Positions 1 through 7,793 are shown, numbered from the stretch's first letter. The stretch is 64,000 nt of DNA from Streptomyces sp. NBC_00239 (GCF_036194065.1 NZ_CP108095.1:8184001-8248000), one strand, 5' to 3'. Numbers and translations: made by a program. Notes: generated by a model from the letters alone, not told the origin.

Positions 1-325
1 AGTAAGACTCTTGGCGAGCACGCGCCTCAGAAGCCGTTGTCTTCCCGGATGTGATGGTTGAGTTTCCGCTGCTCAGGCATGGTTTCGGTGTCGCCGCGGG
101 AGAGTTCGGACGTTCAGTTCGTTCTCGGCTGTCGGCGATGTGGAGATGACCAGTGGCATCGGTGAAGGGGCCGATGCAGGAACGGAAGGCCGCTGCCCGG
201 GCGCGGGCGGAGGAGCTTCGGGTGCAGGAGGTCCGGATCGCGGCTGAACTCGGCGTGGCAGGCGGCCATGTTGTCTACTACAAGACCTTGTTCGTGTTGG
301 ATCTGGTTGCCAGGAGGTCTGGAAA
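1..325. other. no confident gene; possible remnant
   Basis: I see no complete gene here. A plus-strand stretch from about 176 to 250 reads as a Lys/Arg/Glu/Ala-rich helix (it begins MQERKAAARARAEELR) that resembles the start of small basic actinobacterial proteins, but the frame loses this character before 300. The ribosome binding site AGGAGG at 312-317 belongs to the next gene. Confidence 0.3.
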
Positions 326-1288
326 ATGGGCGAGTTGTACCCGCCGGTTGAGCCGTACGAGCAGGGGATGCTCGACGTCGGCGAGGGCAACCTCGTGTAC
401 TGGGAGGTCTGCGGGAACCCGGACGGCAAGCCGGCACTCGTCGTCCACGGCGGACCGGGATCCGGATGCGGGACCGGGGCACGCCAATACTTCGACCCGG
501 ACCGCTACCGGGTCGTCTTGTTCGATCAGCGCGGCTGTGGCCGCAGCACCCCCCACGCAAGCGAACCCACGACCGACATGCGCCACAACACCACCCGGCA
601 CCTGATCGCCGACATGGAGCGGCTTCGCAATCACCTGGGGATCGACCGCTGGCTGCTCTATGGAGGCTCGTGGGGATCCACGCTGATCCTGGCCTACGCC
701 GAGGCTCACCCGGAGCGGGTGTCGGAGATCGTCATCGCCGCCGTCACCACCACCCGGCGCTCCGAGATCGACTGGCTCTACCGAGGTGCGGGCCGGTTCT
801 TCCCCGAGCAGTGGGAACGCTTCCTAGCGGGAGCCGGCGGCACACCACGGGACGGTGACATCGTCGCGGCCTACGCCCGGCTGATGGAACATCCGGATGA
901 CGCGGTACGGGAGAAGGCCACGGCCGACTGGTGCGCCTGGGAGGACGCGGTCCTGTCCGGGGAGACGAACGGCGCCTCCCATCCGTACGGCGACCGCCCC
1001 CCGGCGGCACAACTGGCCCTGGTCCGCATCTGCTCGCACTACTTCTCCCACGGCGCCTGGCTGGAGGAAGGCGCTCTCCTGCGCGATGCGCACCGCCTGG
1101 CCGGTATCCCGGGTGTGCTGGTCCACGGCAGACTCGACCTGGCCGGCCCGCTCGACACCGCATGGGAACTCGCCCGCGCCTGGCCCGATGCCGAGCTGAC
1201 CGTCGTCGGCAACGCAGGCCACCTGGGCAGCGACACGACCCGCGCCCATGTGCTCAAGGCCCTCGACCAATTCGCTCGCCAGGGATGA
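326..1288 (+). CDS. pip: proline iminopeptidase (S33 alpha/beta hydrolase)
   Basis: A predicted cytoplasmic serine peptidase that releases N-terminal proline from peptides. The 320 residues match the usual family length. The oxyanion segment HGGPGSG is at about residues 41-47, followed by FDQRGCGRS, and the nucleophile elbow GGSWGS places the catalytic serine near 115. The acid is probably the Asp in HGRLDLAG and the base is the His in GNAGHLGS. There is no signal peptide. The ATG was chosen because AGGAGG lies 8 bases upstream. The gene stands alone; the downstream SDR gene starts about 100 bases later with no visible terminator between them. Family assignment is firm; the exact substrate is inferred. 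Confidence 0.9.
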   Translation: MGELYPPVEPYEQGMLDVGEGNLVYWEVCGNPDGKPALVVHGGPGSGCGTGARQYFDPDRYRVVLFDQRGCGRSTPHASEPTTDMRHNTTRHLIADMERLRNHLGIDRWLLYGGSWGSTLILAYAEAHPERVSEIVIAAVTTTRRSEIDWLYRGAGRFFPEQWERFLAGAGGTPRDGDIVAAYARLMEHPDDAVREKATADWCAWEDAVLSGETNGASHPYGDRPPAAQLALVRICSHYFSHGAWLEEGALLRDAHRLAGIPGVLVHGRLDLAGPLDTAWELARAWPDAELTVVGNAGHLGSDTTRAHVLKALDQFARQG

Positions 1289-1393
1289 AACCAGACCGCG
1301 ACCTCCGCCGAGGCATCGACGCATCCGGGTCACCGATTGCGCCAGCCATACCCGCCGACCTGTCACAGAGGAGCCGTGACAGGATGCGCGGGC

Positions 1394-2134
1394 ATGAGGA
1401 TTGAACGAGCGGATCGGCCCGTTGCCCTGATCAGCGGGTCCACGTCGGGGATCGGGGAGGCCGTCGCGCGGAGGCTGGCTGCGGACGGGATGCGGGTCGT
1501 CGTGCACTCGCGGCGCAGTGCGGAGGCCGGGGAGGCGCTGGCGGCGGAGCTCGGCGGCGCGTACGTGCGGGCGGATCTGGCGGTGGAGGAAGAGGCCCGA
1601 GGGCTGGTCGAGGCGGCACTCGACCGTTTCGGGCGGCTGGATGTGCTGGTGAACAACGCGGGCATCAGCTGGCCGATCCCGCACGACGATCTGGCCGCGG
1701 CGACACCGGCGGACTGGCGGCAGCTGCTGGAGGTCAACCTGATCGCACCGTGGGTGCTGTGCACGGCGGCACTTCCGGCTCTTCGTCGATCCCCTGTGGG
1801 CGGCAGCATCGTGAACGTCACCAGCCACGCCGGGGTGCGCCCCAAGGGCTCGTCGGTGCCGTATGCGGCGAGCAAGGCCGCTCTGAATCACGTGACCCGG
1901 CTGCTGGCGGCTGCGCTCGGGCCCGAGGTGCGGGTCAACGCGGTGGCGCCGGGGCTGGTGGACACGCCGATGACGAAGGACTGGGCTCAGGCGCACGAGC
2001 TGTGGCGGGACCGTGCGCCCATGCGCCGCCCGGCCCAGCCTGCCGACGTGGCCGACCTGGTGGCGACGGTGATCGCCAGCGCCTATCTCACCGGCGAGGT
2101 CATCGTGCTCGACGGCGGACTGAATCTGACCTGA
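1394..2134 (+). CDS. SDR family oxidoreductase
   Basis: A classical short-chain dehydrogenase/reductase of 246 residues with an N-terminal Rossmann nucleotide-binding motif (SGSTSGIGEAVA), the NNAG motif, and the catalytic Ser and YAASK segment (VPYAASKAALN). The C-terminus ends with LDGGLNLT, like fabG-type enzymes. It should reduce or oxidise a carbonyl/alcohol with NAD(P)(H); the substrate cannot be read from sequence. I chose the ATG at 1394 over an earlier in-frame start at 1337 because the extra residues are Pro/Arg-rich and unlike the family. A hairpin that could end the transcript follows the stop. Confidence 0.87.
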   Translation: MRIERADRPVALISGSTSGIGEAVARRLAADGMRVVVHSRRSAEAGEALAAELGGAYVRADLAVEEEARGLVEAALDRFGRLDVLVNNAGISWPIPHDDLAAATPADWRQLLEVNLIAPWVLCTAALPALRRSPVGGSIVNVTSHAGVRPKGSSVPYAASKAALNHVTRLLAAALGPEVRVNAVAPGLVDTPMTKDWAQAHELWRDRAPMRRPAQPADVADLVATVIASAYLTGEVIVLDGGLNLT

Positions 2135-2163
2135 AGCCCAGAGTCGCCGATCAGGCAGAGTCT

Positions 2164-2188
2164 GTCGCCGGCGAGGGTGGCCGGCGAC
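2164..2188 (+). terminator. hairpin terminator after SDR gene
   Basis: A perfect 9-bp inverted repeat, GTCGCCGGC ... GCCGGCGAC, with a 7-base loop lies 30 bases after the SDR stop codon. No T tract follows, as is common for actinobacterial terminators. Confidence 0.5.
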
Positions 2189-2395
2189 GTTGTGCGGCTG
2201 TCGGTGGTGGCCGCCGTGGCGTGGACGAGTCGGCTGGCGACCGTGGGGATGTGACGGCGCGGGCGCGTCGACTTCCCGTCGCCGGCCCCCAGTCAGCTCC
2301 TCGCGCGCCCGTGTATCTGCCTTGGCGCCGGCAGGGCGATCCATGGCGTATGGTTGATCTTGTTCCCGCGGCCGGAATTCCGGATGGCGGGGCAT

Positions 2396-2464
2396 GCGTT
2401 GGTGGTCCAAGGAAAGGCACCCCACTTCCCGTGGGGGGATGCAGGTGCAAGGCCTGCCCAGCGC
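2396..2464 (+). tRNA. atypical tRNA-Gly(TCC)-like gene
   Basis: I can fold a full cloverleaf by hand. Acceptor arms GCGTTGG (2396-2402) and CCAGCGC (2458-2464) pair over 7 bp with one G-T. A 3-bp D stem (GTC/GGC) closes a loop containing GG. The anticodon stem CCCCA/TGGGG closes the loop CTTCCCG, giving anticodon TCC (Gly). A 4-base variable loop is followed by T stem GCAGG/CCTGC with loop TGCAAGG. Oddities are G instead of T at position 55, C at position 37, a short D stem and variable loop, and no encoded CCA. A strong terminator starts 6 bases later. It may be a divergent or non-decoding tRNA, or a decayed one. Confidence 0.5.
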
Positions 2465-2470
2465 TCGGTC

Positions 2471-2505
2471 AAGGCCCCGGCCTCCCTTGAGGAGACCGGG
2501 GCCTT
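2471..2505 (+). terminator. Rho-independent terminator
   Basis: AAGGCCCCGG and CCGGGGCCTTT form a stem of about 10 bp around a 14-base loop, ending in TTT. It directly follows the tRNA-like gene and so defines it as a short transcription unit. Confidence 0.7.
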
Positions 2506-2543
2506 TCGCGTGTCCCGTGACCTCTGTGCCAGAGGCGATGGTG

Positions 2544-2672
2544 TCAAGAGGTGTTGCGGTGCCGGCCGTGGTGCGGGGGTTCGGCGGTCGCGAGGAGCAC
2601 GAGGGCCAGCCCCAGGGGCAGCAGGAGCAGCAGCATCAGGATCATGTGCCGCTTGTGCCCGCCCGGAGGCAT
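2544..2672 (-). CDS. small membrane protein (42 aa)
   Basis: A short reading frame starting MPPGGHKRHMI, followed by one hydrophobic segment rich in Leu (LMLLLLLPLGLALVLLAT) and a His/Arg-rich tail. This layout is typical of the tiny single-span membrane proteins that are common and poorly annotated in streptomycetes. The start at 2672 is preferred over 2771 because the extra N-terminus is Pro/Cys/Arg-rich. Function is unknown; it lies downstream of the methyltransferase gene on the same strand and may be co-transcribed with it. Confidence 0.45.
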   Translation of the reverse strand: MPPGGHKRHMILMLLLLLPLGLALVLLATAEPPHHGRHRNTS

Positions 2673-2805
2673 TCCACACGGGACCGGCAAGTGAAAGCCG
2701 GGCCACGGCAGTTCCCGGGTGAGGAGCGAGGCTGCTCTCTCGCAGGTCGGCCGCGGGCACGGTGCTGTCACCTGGGACGCTTCCGGTGCTGCCGGAGCGG
2801 ACCGG

Positions 2806-3546
2806 TCAGGCGGTACAGCGGATCATGGTCAGCGGGCGGTTCCCGGCGTAGTCCTGCCAGTACTCCTCGCCGAACTCCTGCACGCCGGCCTCCGATACGT
2901 CCAGGCGAACCCACTCGACCGCGGTGAACCCGGCCGCCGTCAGCGTCTTCTCGTACGTCTCCCGGGACGGCACGGTGGCCTCGAACGACACCGGCGGCTC
3001 CAGCAGGGCCGTGAGGCGGATCCCCCTGCCGATCTCGTTGTCCTTGCCGGTCGACTCGCACAGGAAGCCGTACTTGGCCAGCGACGGGCCGTCGAAGTCG
3101 AAGTCCGGGCTCTGCACGAAGAGGAAGAACGATCCGCCGGGGTTGAGGCTGCGCCGGATGTTGCGCATCATCTGCTCGATCTCGGCCACGTCGTTCGCGT
3201 AGTTGAACGCCTGCACGGCCACCGCGATGTCGAAGGGCTCCTCGAAGGTCCGCAGGGTGGCGGTGTCCCCGACCTCGTACGCGATGCCGAGGGGGTCCGC
3301 CTGCTCGATGGCTTCGGCGGCGTCGACCATCGCGCCGGAGATGTCGAACCCGAAGACCCGGGACGCACCGCGGCGGCGGAGCTCGCGGCTGTAGAAGCCG
3401 GTCCCGCAGGCGATGTCCAGCACGGACTTCCCGGTGACGTCGCCCGCCAGGGCGAGGAAGCCCGGTACCTCGGCGTAGCGGATGATGGGCAGGGTCTTGA
3501 AGCCCTCGAAGGCTTCCCCGATACCGTCGTACAGCTGACCACTCAT
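2806..3546 (-). CDS. class I SAM-dependent methyltransferase
   Basis: 246 residues. Motif I (SVLDIACGTGFYSREL) binds S-adenosylmethionine, and the acidic end of strand 2 is in FGFDISGAMVDAAE. Later strands contain DIAVAVQAFNYAND and a LNPGGSFFLFV segment, as in Methyltransf_11/25 enzymes. It therefore methylates a small molecule, but the acceptor is not visible. The start MSGQLYDGIGE at 3546 is chosen; the in-frame extension up to 3714 has no family-like sequence. About 425 bases separate it from the divergent lipoprotein gene, and I see no other gene there. Confidence 0.85.
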   Translation of the reverse strand: MSGQLYDGIGEAFEGFKTLPIIRYAEVPGFLALAGDVTGKSVLDIACGTGFYSRELRRRGASRVFGFDISGAMVDAAEAIEQADPLGIAYEVGDTATLRTFEEPFDIAVAVQAFNYANDVAEIEQMMRNIRRSLNPGGSFFLFVQSPDFDFDGPSLAKYGFLCESTGKDNEIGRGIRLTALLEPPVSFEATVPSRETYEKTLTAAGFTAVEWVRLDVSEAGVQEFGEEYWQDYAGNRPLTMIRCTA

Positions 3547-3971
3547 CGTGGCGGTTCCCCTCGATTTGTGGCGTCGGCTCCGAAATGAGCCGCGGCCCGT
3601 GGAGGAAGTTTCATCCGACAGCGGACCGACCTCGTACTGGCGAAAGATCCAAAAAGCGACCCCCGTCGATGTGCGGAGGTCCCTCCAACCAGCCCCGTAC
3701 GCAGCGGAATTCAACGAGCCACCGTGTTCCGTTTCCCTTCCATCTCTGTTCCAGTCCCCTTCCAGGCCCTTGCCCGGCGCGATGAACGCCGCCGCGCAGC
3801 TGTTCCGCTTCGGGCCGGGTGACGGCGCCGGTGAGGCCCTGAAGGCTGGCGGCGGTGGTCGGGCGGGCGCCTCGGCTTCCCAGCGGAGCGGTCCGGTGGG
3901 ACCATGACGCCACCGGCGGTACCCGCCAGCGTGGGGGTGTGCTCGTCCGGCGTCACCGTCCTGGAGTCCCC
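3547..3971. other. divergent intergenic region
   Basis: A non-coding stretch between the methyltransferase (minus) and the lipoprotein (plus). It should hold both promoters, but I could not pick convincing -10/-35 pairs and I see no gene or long repeat. Confidence 0.4.
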
Positions 3972-4826
3972 ATGAACATCAGGCTCCGGCCCACCCGGCC
4001 CCATCGGTTCCTCACCGCGGCGGCGATCACCGGGCTGCTGCTGACAGGCTGCGACGACGGCGCCCCGGAGCGCCCGGCGCCCACCGGCCAGCCGACCGGC
4101 ACAGTCCGTACGCCCTCCGGCTCCCCGTCGGCGGTCTCCGAGCCCACCGCGCCCACCTCGACCCGCCCTGCTCCCGCCCCTGCCACCTCGGCACCCGGAG
4201 CGTCCGAACCGGCCCTCGGGGCGGGTCTCCAGCCGCTGTGGCCGTTCACCACGCCCGCGCAGGTGCAGGACTGGCAGCGGTCCTACCGTGAAGGCGGCCA
4301 CCAGCCGTGGCACCTGGACGCGGACCGGACCGCGCTGGCCTTCGTCCAGGGCTACCTGGGCTTCGGGGAGATCGGCCGGATCTCCTCGCGCTCCGTGAGC
4401 GGCCGGCATGCCCGGATAGGCGTCGGCCCGAGCGCTCCCGAGGAGGCCCGTCGCAGCACTGCGGCGGTCATCCACCTGGTGCGGTACGGAACGGGACCGG
4501 ACGCCCCCTGGGAGGTGGTGGGCACCGACGACACGACGTTCACGCTGACCGTGCCCGCGTACGGCGCCCTGGCACGCTCCCCGATCCGGGTCGGCGGACG
4601 GATCACCGGCGTGGACGAGAGCATCAGGGTGCAGGTGCGCCAGCCGTCGTCGGCGCGGCCACTGGGCACCGCCTGCTGCACCCCGGCCGGCGGCTCGGAC
4701 CAGCCCTGGACCGCGACCGTCTCGTACACCCGCCCCACCGACCCGGTCCTGACCATCGTGGCCTCCACCGGCGGCCACCTGACGGAAGTCGAGCGCTTCA
4801 CCGTCACGGCAGTACGCTCCCGCTGA
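3972..4826 (+). CDS. secreted lipoprotein with Gmad2-like C-terminal domain
   Basis: 284 residues. An N-terminal lipoprotein signal ends in the lipobox LLTGC, making Cys27 the likely lipid-anchored residue. A Pro/Thr/Ala-rich linker of about 60 residues follows, then a globular part. The last 100 residues (beginning near TLTVPAYGALARSPIRVGG) look like the Ig-like Gmad2 domain (PF10648), with a characteristic SPIRVGGRITG turn; this match is from memory and moderate. The protein should sit on the outer face of the membrane. Its partner and role are unknown. The ATG follows GGAGTCCCC and lies immediately before a clear signal peptide. Confidence 0.75.
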   Translation: MNIRLRPTRPHRFLTAAAITGLLLTGCDDGAPERPAPTGQPTGTVRTPSGSPSAVSEPTAPTSTRPAPAPATSAPGASEPALGAGLQPLWPFTTPAQVQDWQRSYREGGHQPWHLDADRTALAFVQGYLGFGEIGRISSRSVSGRHARIGVGPSAPEEARRSTAAVIHLVRYGTGPDAPWEVVGTDDTTFTLTVPAYGALARSPIRVGGRITGVDESIRVQVRQPSSARPLGTACCTPAGGSDQPWTATVSYTRPTDPVLTIVASTGGHLTEVERFTVTAVRSR

Positions 4827-5045
4827 CGCCGACCGACGGTCCACCACCGCGCTGCACGGCCAGAGCGGGAACACGACGGGGGAGAAGGCGGCCTCTGGGG
4901 CCGTCGGCCGGGAGGCCTCCTTGCGGCCGGCGGCCTCCGCGCCCCGGTCCGGGCCGACATTCGCCGCCCCGTCCTCGCGGCCGGACGGGACGGGGCACGC
5001 ATTAAATCGGATGTGCGTGCGGCGCAGGGTTGTTAGGTTCGCCGT
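4827..5045. promoter_or_regulatory. promoter region of the 5046 gene, leaderless-type
   Basis: The 219 bases hold no gene. TAGGTT at 5034-5039 is a fair -10 hexamer and ends 6 bases before the GTG at 5046, so transcription would start at or next to the start codon. There is no Shine-Dalgarno sequence before that GTG, which supports a leaderless transcript. The -35 is unclear. Confidence 0.4.
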
Positions 5046-5777
5046 GTGCCGAAGCTGAATCAGATCATCGCAGTCGAAAAGGGCGTCAAGTCCAAGGCCC
5101 TCCAGGAGCTCACTCAGGCTCACCAGGACGTGCAGAAGCCCGCCCTGCTGGCCGGCATCTCCCGGACCTACCAGCCCAAGGACGAGGAGGGCGAGCAGCT
5201 GCCGCCCGAGTCCACGCGCGTGCAGATCAAGGCCGAGGACGCCCTGCGGGCGACCGCCGGGACGCTGACGCGGCTCTTCGACGTGACCGCGACGAAGGAC
5301 TGGGCGAACCGGTCCGCGGTCGCGGACGTGGTGGTCGACGGTACGGTGCTGTTGCCGCAGGTGCCCGTCCCGTACCTGCTGTTCCTGGAGAAGCAACTCA
5401 CCGACCTGCACACCTTCGTGCGCAAGCTGCCGGTGCTCGACGCCTCCGAGTCGTGGAACCTGGACCCCTCGACGGACTCGTGGAAGACGGACCCGGTGCG
5501 GACCATCCGCACGAAGAAGGTTCCGCGCAACCACGTGAAGGCCGAGGCCACGGAGAAGCACCCGGCGCAGGTCGAGGTGTACTACGAGGACGTCCCGGTC
5601 GGTTACTGGACCACGGTGAAGTTCTCCGGCGCGCTGCCCGCCCGGCGGGTCAACGAGCTCCTCGACCGCGTCGAGAAGCTCCAGCAGTCCGTCAAGTTCG
5701 CCCGCGAGGAGGCGAACAACACCGAGGTCACCGACCAGCGGGTCGGCGACGCGGTCTTCGGCTACCTCTTCCGGTAG
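5046..5777 (+). CDS. conserved phage/actinobacterial protein (DUF7873-like)
   Basis: 243 residues, start GTG, beginning MPKLNQIIAVEKGVK. I recognise this start and the motifs FDVTATKDWAN, VVDGTVLLPQVPV, YLLFLEKQLTDL and VKFAREEANNTE from a conserved family of mycobacteriophage and streptomycete proteins, which I associate with DUF7873; the number is from memory. No catalytic motif, signal peptide or membrane span is visible; the protein is hydrophilic with a likely helical C-terminus. The gene ends 24 bases before the first of three tandem tRNA-like RNA modules, so a role in handling, protecting or processing those RNAs is a reasonable inference, not shown. A small hairpin (5789-5809) separates the stop codon from the RNA. 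Confidence 0.75.
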   Translation: MPKLNQIIAVEKGVKSKALQELTQAHQDVQKPALLAGISRTYQPKDEEGEQLPPESTRVQIKAEDALRATAGTLTRLFDVTATKDWANRSAVADVVVDGTVLLPQVPVPYLLFLEKQLTDLHTFVRKLPVLDASESWNLDPSTDSWKTDPVRTIRTKKVPRNHVKAEATEKHPAQVEVYYEDVPVGYWTTVKFSGALPARRVNELLDRVEKLQQSVKFAREEANNTEVTDQRVGDAVFGYLFR

Positions 5778-5801
5778 CCCCACATACGCCCTCCGTCGCG
5801 A

Positions 5802-5892
5802 GCGGAGGGTGCGCGATGAGCGCAAGCTGAAACTGATGTTGAAGCTGATCAAGGGGTGTCAGTTGGGGGTTCGAATCCCTCCCCCCGCACCA
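5802..5892 (+). ncRNA. tRNA-like module 1 (with encoded CCA)
   Basis: The 3' half is that of a good tRNA: T stem GGGGG/CCCTC around loop TTCGAAT (5865-5881), acceptor strand CCCCCGC (5882-5888), discriminator A and CCA at 5890-5892. The matching 5' acceptor strand is probably GCGGAGG at 5802-5808 (6 of 7 pairs). Between them the D and anticodon regions are not standard: a possible GCGC/GCGC stem and then a stretch containing AAGCTGAAACTGATG. A normal anticodon arm cannot be drawn. The minus-strand translation over this 3' end gives GGRDSNPQ, a well-known sign of tRNA sequence mis-called as protein. It could alternatively be a partial tRNA left by an integration event. Confidence 0.55.
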
Positions 5893-5895
5893 CGT

Positions 5896-6037
5896 GCGGG
5901 GGTGGCCCAAGCCTGGCAGAGGCGGCCCCGTGAAACTCAGATTCTCGCTCCAGTCTCAGTATTCGCCGCCGAACACCGGATCGACCGAACGTGGGCGAAC
6001 ATCGACGGATGGGGGTTCAAGTCCCCTCGGCGCCTCT
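5896..6037 (+). ncRNA. tRNA-like module 2 (long, non-standard)
   Basis: Begins with a tRNA-Leu/Ser-like 5' region, GCGGGGGTGGCCCAAGCCTG, and ends with an intact T arm, GGGGG TTCAAGT CCCCT (6011-6027). A perfect 7-bp closing stem can be drawn between AGAGGCG (5918-5924) and CGCCTCT (6031-6037). The middle, about 85 bases, is longer than any standard tRNA and contains GTGAAACTCAGATTC, which resembles GCTGAAACTGATG of module 1. I cannot assign an anticodon. The retained T arm with relaxed remainder suggests a tRNA mimic rather than a decoding tRNA. Confidence 0.5.
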
Positions 6038-6042
6038 CTCGT

Positions 6043-6112
6043 GGCGCTGTAGTTCAAAGGCAGAACACGTCGATCTCAACGTGACCCGCGGTTCTTAAAC
6101 GCCGCCGGTGTG
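6043..6112 (+). ncRNA. tRNA-like module 3 (degenerate)
   Basis: The 5' half is strongly tRNA-like: acceptor GGCGCTG, TA, then D arm GTTC-AAAGGCA-GAAC with a perfect 4-bp stem, and an anticodon-like hairpin ACGT-CGATCTCA-ACGT with an 8-base loop. The T arm is weak (loop near TTCTTAAA closed by GCG/CGC), and the 3' acceptor strand CGGTGTG pairs only partly with the 5' strand. It ends 20 bases before a very strong terminator hairpin. As a decoding tRNA it is doubtful. Confidence 0.45.
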
Positions 6113-6131
6113 CGCAAATGGGTGGCAAGCT

Positions 6132-6164
6132 GGAGCCCGGGAGCTGGACATGCTCCCGGGCTCC
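6132..6164 (+). terminator. strong hairpin closing the tRNA-like array
   Basis: A perfect 13-bp inverted repeat, GGAGCCCGGGAGC and GCTCCCGGGCTCC, with a 7-base loop. It sits between module 3 and the polyprenyl synthase gene and most likely ends the array transcript. Confidence 0.75.
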
Positions 6165-6271
6165 GTCACGTTCCGGCCCGCGGCCTCACTTCCGAGCTGC
6201 CCTGCTCTGCCCGAGCGGCGCGCACGGGATTTCGCTGCGCGTCTGTCTCCCCGACCGACAGGAGTTCCCTT

Positions 6272-7363
6272 GTGACTGACACGGCCGTCCTCACCCGGCA
6301 GGTCCGGGCTCGTCTTGTCGGCTACGAGGACCGGTTCGGGGCGCTCTTCGACGAGTACTTCCGGAGCCTGACCGCCACGTTGGACGCTCCGGCCTTCAGC
6401 AGGTTCACGCCCGAGTGCCTGGCCCTGGTGCGGGATCTGTCCCTGCGCGGGGGCAAGCGGACGCGCGTGGCGCTCCTCTTCGAGGCCGCGCGCCTGGTGA
6501 CGTCCGATCCGGTCGAAGGGCTGGACGCGGCCGCGCTGAGCATCGAGCTGCTCCAGACCCACGGCCTGATCCACGACGACATCATCGACGACAGTCCCAC
6601 CCGCCGGGGCGGGCCCTCGACCTACTACGCCTACCGTGAGCGGTTCCCCGACCAGCCCAAGACGGCTCTCGGGCTTGCCGTGCTCGCGGGCGACCTCGCC
6701 TTCGGGCTGTGCCTCCAGGTCCTCCTTGACTCCAAGGCCCCCCTCCCGGTGCGCCAGGCCATGGTCGAGGCACAGCTGAAAGCGGCCACGGACACCTTCG
6801 TGGGCCAGATCACCGACATCGAACGGGACTTCACCCCCGTCCCCACCCAGGACGTGCTGCACGACGTCGCCGAATACAAGTCCGCCCGCTACTCCGCTCT
6901 GGCCCCCCTGCGACTGGGGCTGATCGCCGCGGGCGAGGACCCGGCCCCCTTCGAGAAGGAACTGCGCCGCTACGCCCGGCTGGTCGGCATCAGCGGACAG
7001 ATGTGCGACGACTACCAGGACCTGTTCGGCGACGCGAGGGCCATGGGGAAGCCGACCGGAGGCGACATCCGCGAAGGGCGGCGCAACTACACCGTCAGCA
7101 CCCTCCTGGCAGCCGCCTCCGGGCCCGAGCGCGCCATGGTGGAAGCGGCACTCGGCGATGGGGCCTGCTCACCGGAAACGATCGACACCATCCGTGAGAT
7201 CGCCCTGCGCCGCGGGGTGCAGAAGAAGATCCGGGAAGACGTGCAGCACTACGCACAGCTGGCAGCCGCCGAGGCCGCCACCTGGCGCCCCCGCTGGCGG
7301 GAGGAGGCGGTCACGTTCTTCGAGCGCCTGCCCGTGTGGAGCGCGGAACGCATCATGCCCTGA
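6272..7363 (+). CDS. trans-polyprenyl diphosphate synthase
   Basis: 363 residues of the all-helical isoprenyl diphosphate synthase fold. It condenses isopentenyl diphosphate with an allylic diphosphate. The first aspartate-rich motif is HDDIIDDS (preceded by THGLI) and the second is CDDYQD; GGKRTR supplies basic diphosphate-binding residues and GQITDIERD is also family-like. The product chain length (C15, C20 or longer) cannot be fixed by eye. The GTG at 6272 is chosen because it follows AGGAG by about 8 bases; an upstream in-frame ATG at 6110 would run through the terminator hairpin. No terpene cyclase lies next to it, so its pathway is open. Confidence 0.9.
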   Translation: MTDTAVLTRQVRARLVGYEDRFGALFDEYFRSLTATLDAPAFSRFTPECLALVRDLSLRGGKRTRVALLFEAARLVTSDPVEGLDAAALSIELLQTHGLIHDDIIDDSPTRRGGPSTYYAYRERFPDQPKTALGLAVLAGDLAFGLCLQVLLDSKAPLPVRQAMVEAQLKAATDTFVGQITDIERDFTPVPTQDVLHDVAEYKSARYSALAPLRLGLIAAGEDPAPFEKELRRYARLVGISGQMCDDYQDLFGDARAMGKPTGGDIREGRRNYTVSTLLAAASGPERAMVEAALGDGACSPETIDTIREIALRRGVQKKIREDVQHYAQLAAAEAATWRPRWREEAVTFFERLPVWSAERIMP

Positions 7364-7440
7364 CCAGTGACCGGACAGGTGCCTCCGCCGGGGCTGGGCC
7401 GTCGGCTGGCCCTACGCCTTTCCCTTCTCGAGGGGGCGTG

Positions 7441-7793
7441 TCAGCAGGTGAAGTGGCCGAAGCGGGTGTGGTCGGTGATCGTCGGGTCCGCGGGGGCCAG
7501 GAGCGTCCGGGACGGTGCCGTGGCTGCCACCGGCGCGTTGTCCGGCACGCTCGCCCCGCTCTTGAGGCCGGACGGTCCGCCCCACAGCAGGGTGACCTTC
7601 CCGGCCCCCAGTTCGCTCCGGCCTTCTCCGGCGCGGCGCCCACGGCGAGATCCGCGTAACCGTCCCCGTTGAAGTCGCCGTTGGCCATCGCCACACCGAA
7701 CTCGTCGTTGATCTCGGCGACGCCGGGTACGCCGGGGCTGTTCTGGGTGATCGCCTTGAGCCCGGTCTGCTGGATCCCCGGCCTTCGACCTTA
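7441..7793 (-). pseudogene. FG-GAP repeat protein fragment, frameshifted
   Basis: Minus-strand translation gives FG-GAP (integrin-alpha-like) sequence in two frames: FGVAMANGDFNGDGYADLAV in one, then GKVTLLWGGPSGLKSG followed by a natural-looking end, HTRFGHFTC, in another. A frameshift lies near 7600. No signal peptide or complete propeller remains. It is the 3' remnant of a secreted protein. Confidence 0.6.

Noticed and set aside
3711..5852. Minus-strand open frame of 713 codons
   Set aside because: It runs antisense to the lipoprotein and DUF7873-like genes, has no domain signature, and ends inside the tRNA-like array.
5809..6084. Plus-strand open frame through the tRNA-like array
   Set aside because: It crosses three RNA-like modules, and the translated T-arm regions give the usual nonsense peptides seen over tRNAs.
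5802..6112. A tmRNA instead of tRNA-like modules
   Set aside because: There is no resume codon with a tag peptide ending in Ala-Ala, only module 1 has a CCA, and three T arms are present rather than one.
6110..6271. N-terminal extension of the polyprenyl synthase from an ATG at 6110
   Set aside because: The extension would run through a perfect 13-bp terminator hairpin and lacks family similarity; the GTG at 6272 has a ribosome binding site.
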